Source of the DNA: Spirodela intermedia
Taxonomy: Eukaryota; Streptophyta; Magnoliopsida; Alismatales; Araceae
Reading direction: 5' to 3'
Assembly: GCA_902729315.2 (NCBI GenBank)
Contig: LR746281.1
Coordinates: 4,090,501-4,154,500 of the forward strand
DNA length: 64,000 nucleotides
Part shown: in pieces, positions 61,795-64,000 of the stretch
Layout: the number at the start of each line of letters is the position of its first letter
Numbering within the stretch: position 1 is the first letter of the stretch
The notes under the pieces: model-generated
Databases searched by the model: none
The model's input: the letters and a program-made list of their open reading frames with translations, nothing else
Told to the model about the DNA's origin: nothing
Translations under genes and position numbers: made by a program

Positions 61795-62330
61795 AGCTCT
61801 TATAGCTCATATTGCTTTGTTTGTTAATGCAAGAATTCTATTACGAAATGAGGATAATACTGCAAAAGTAGTGCAACGACCAGTGCAATTGCCGTGGGGG
61901 GTAGTATATGGTGATGCACACCTAAGCTATCATCAAATAAAGCAAAAAGGTAGGGAGGGCCAGTGTTAGAAATAAGCGCATCAAATGATGGTGCTGTCAG
62001 GTGGAGAGCTGCTATGGTCGAACGCCTTCCTAGTTGAACTAGTGTAGGGCAGATGTGAATAATAAACATGTTGATAAGAAGACCACTAATTTTCAAACCT
62101 TACTGTAAAAGTTACCACACAATAAATAATGTCTATTCATCTGAGATAATAATTAGCCCAAGACAGTACACTCCCTATTAATCTTCAGCATGCTATTTTA
62201 ACTGGAAGAGGAAACAGAAGAGTGCTACGAGACGATGAATGAATTAAAGATTTGGGAAGACTCCAGCATGTCCTCTCTCAGACCTGAACCTATTTTACAG
62301 ACTGGCATTGCTGTCCACTTGTTTCGGGAA
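61795..62330. other. Flank between copia element and right-edge gene
   Basis: No coding motif recognised. The last 200 bases probably contain the 3' UTR of the minus-strand gene that ends at 62331. Confidence 0.4.
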
Positions 62331-63045
62331 CTATTCTATCCAAAACTTGATAAAAGCGGTGGCAAATCCCTTGATGATTACCCAAAGTGAATTAGCTTCG
62401 GAATGCTTCTTCTGTTCGGCCTCAGATGATTCCCTGAAAAGCGAGACCATGCATGAGGAGGCATAATTCTCGAGGATTAAAAGCAGATAGGTTTTTGTTT
62501 CAGAACCAAACCCTTACCCAAATGGGCTGGGTCTGAATCAACCCTTGGCCAGTTTAGGCTGAATATACTGGCCACAGCCAGGGTCTGACCGGCTTTTAGC
62601 CAACTGCCCGGGACTCAGGTTTGCTGGCTGAGACACCTGGGTGGAAGTATTCTGGGTTTGGCTACCTGGTTTCTGCTGAGGTGACTGGCCCATAATCCCA
62701 AGGCTTAATCTACTATATCCCTCCCGTATATTTAAAAAACAGTAAGAATTAGAGCTAATTTTTTCCAACCTTTGTTTCCATGGAGGTATTTATTCTTAAA
62801 TGAACTGAGTTCTTCATCCACCGATTTCAGTGTATCCTAGAGGCAGAGATTCTTCTGAGTGAGGTCAGGACTACCTGTTGCTCCCACCAGAAGTCAACTG
62901 CCCTCCTGTGCCAGAGCTGCTGTAGCAATCTTTGTACCCGGATTCTTCGGAGGCAAGATTGCCTATTGAGGGCACCACCTCCTTACGTAGACCATCAGGT
63001 GATGCTGAAGGCTGCACAAAGTTTGGAAATTTCCAGATATCATTG
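62331..63045 (-). CDS. Unidentified gene, three terminal exons, hydrophobic C-terminal tail
   Basis: Three minus-strand exons fit together by phase: 63045-62875 (acceptor after TTTAAACAG, donor AACAG then GTAGTC), 62712-62569 (acceptor GATATAG, donor GGCCA then GTATAT) and 62433-62331 (acceptor TCGCTTTTCAG, stop TAG). An alternative donor for the middle exon is at 62590. Part of the predicted product reads NDIWKFPNFVQPSASPDGLR, then a Ser/Gly-rich stretch (SSSGTGGQLTSGGS), a Gln/Pro/Ser-rich stretch (MGQSPQQKPGSQTQN), and the end KKHSEANSLWVIIKGFATAF followed by IKFWIE and stop. The hydrophobic, aromatic tail could be a membrane anchor or an amphipathic helix. I do not recognise the family. 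The 5' exons would lie to the right, partly or wholly beyond the window. Confidence 0.45.
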
Positions 63046-64000
63046 CTGTTTAAAGTTTTGAAGAACATAATGACTTATAAACCGGTTAAAAGCTAAGTTA
63101 TGTGGCTCCACATAGGAGAGAAAAAACGAATATGAAAGGAATTACTGGCCGCAAGAATTTCAAAGATAGACTGACGAGGAAAAAAGACTGATGAAGAACG
63201 AAGATGACTCCACATTTGGATAACAAAAGAACCAAGCTCCGAAGGTCCACAAATACTGGAACAAATGACGAGGCCAAAGACACGAAAAGATTGAGATTAA
63301 ACGCAATTTATAAACGGAAAATAAGTTTTCAAAAGTTAAATGAGATAAATAACAATCTACGAGTCAAAAGGGATAAAACAATGAGAGACAACAATTACAC
63401 ATCCATCACCGCTTACCACTTAGACAGCTTACTAATCTAATTGAACAAGCTTCAAACCGTAGAAAAAGAGAACATAACTTCTAACACCTCAAGAACAAGG
63501 TTTAGCCAAAAAGTATTTGACAATAGGTGACAAATAATATGAGTATATATATGTATTCGCTTAGTAAAATCTTACAATTAAGATAAATATTCTCATTAAA
63601 TATAAAAAATTTAAGTTAGATTGAAAAGAAAATCGTTGAAAAAAGAAATTATTTGATAAACTGGCGTAATTTGAGAGCAAGAATTTGCATTAGCTAAGTA
63701 ACAGGTGTCTGAGCATTCCTTAAGATATGCCTTGGATAATAACAAAGAATAGACCCAACATTCCTACACTAAAATTTTCTCCAAGTTTTAGAAAGACCAA
63801 GTTAGTAAGGCAATAGTCTGTAGACACTTTGAATGAGTTTTAAGTTATTATTGAGGACTAATCAAACCCCACAGAAAGAACGGTTTAAATAAAAATAAAA
63901 TGCTTGAATTTCATCTAAACTTTAAACTCACCAAGGCGCAAGGCTATAGCCCCTATTCGCCACTAAGTAATGGCTCCAAGGCAGACGCCTCACCGCTGAA
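63046..64000. other. Right-edge flank or intron
   Basis: Probably intron sequence of the gene ending at 62331, or its 5' flank. AT-rich with no recognised exon. The last 70 bases contain CAAGGCGCAAGGCTATAGCC and AAGGCAGACGCCTCACC, phrases typical of dispersed GC-rich plant repeats; too little is visible to classify it. Confidence 0.35.

Noticed and set aside
62500-62768. Extending the middle right-edge exon to the stop at 62538
   Set aside because: Reading through gives an abrupt end, while the GTATAT donor at 62568 joins in phase to an exon with a strong acceptor and a clear stop.

Overview
This is nuclear DNA of a flowering plant. The genes have GT-AG introns, the protein families are plant ones (FLZ zinc finger, TGD4, plant-type EndoU, plant IPK2), and long AT-rich stretches are filled with decayed LTR retrotransposons. 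GC-rich coding exons in very AT-rich surroundings fit a monocot, but this is an inference and I cannot name the species. I see no bacterial operons, CRISPR arrays, tRNA or rRNA genes.

Layout. The left edge (77-248, + strand) holds the last exon of an FLZ zinc-finger gene. From about 1.0 to 22.5 kb is a retrotransposon field. It contains a copia RNase H relic, a recognisable Ty3/gypsy element of Athila/Tat type on the minus strand (1627-11103, two 1.7-kb LTRs and a near-matching target duplication), and a second, older and rearranged gypsy element (about 11.1-21.5 kb) carrying at least two insertions. A four-exon EndoU endoribonuclease gene follows (23049-25137, +). Then come a solo LTR of the first gypsy family (25867-27752) and a very decayed gypsy reverse-transcriptase relic near 29 kb.

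The gene-rich core is three minus-strand genes in a row. A DUF819 membrane protein lies at 31178-41577 (5 exons, 458 aa, plastid-type N terminus). An inositol polyphosphate multikinase (IPK2) lies at 42065-42994, with a predicted intron in its leader. TGD4, a plastid outer-envelope lipid-transfer protein, lies at 44372-48580 (5 exons, 480 aa). Exon phases agree across every splice junction I propose for the three multi-exon genes (EndoU, DUF819, TGD4).

From 48.9 to 61.8 kb retroelements return: a decayed chromovirus-like gypsy element (+), then a copia element (+) interrupted by a divergent gypsy LTR. The right edge (62331-63045, minus) holds three phase-compatible terminal exons of a gene I do not recognise, ending in a hydrophobic tail.

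The host genes do not form one pathway. TGD4 acts in ER-to-plastid lipid transfer, IPK2 in inositol phosphate metabolism, EndoU in RNA cleavage, and DUF819 has no settled function. I found no evidence for a new multi-gene system. The points most worth following up are the unidentified right-edge gene, the spliced in-frame upstream ATG of IPK2, the uncharacterised DUF819 protein, a candidate SINE, and several inverted or nested repeat structures.
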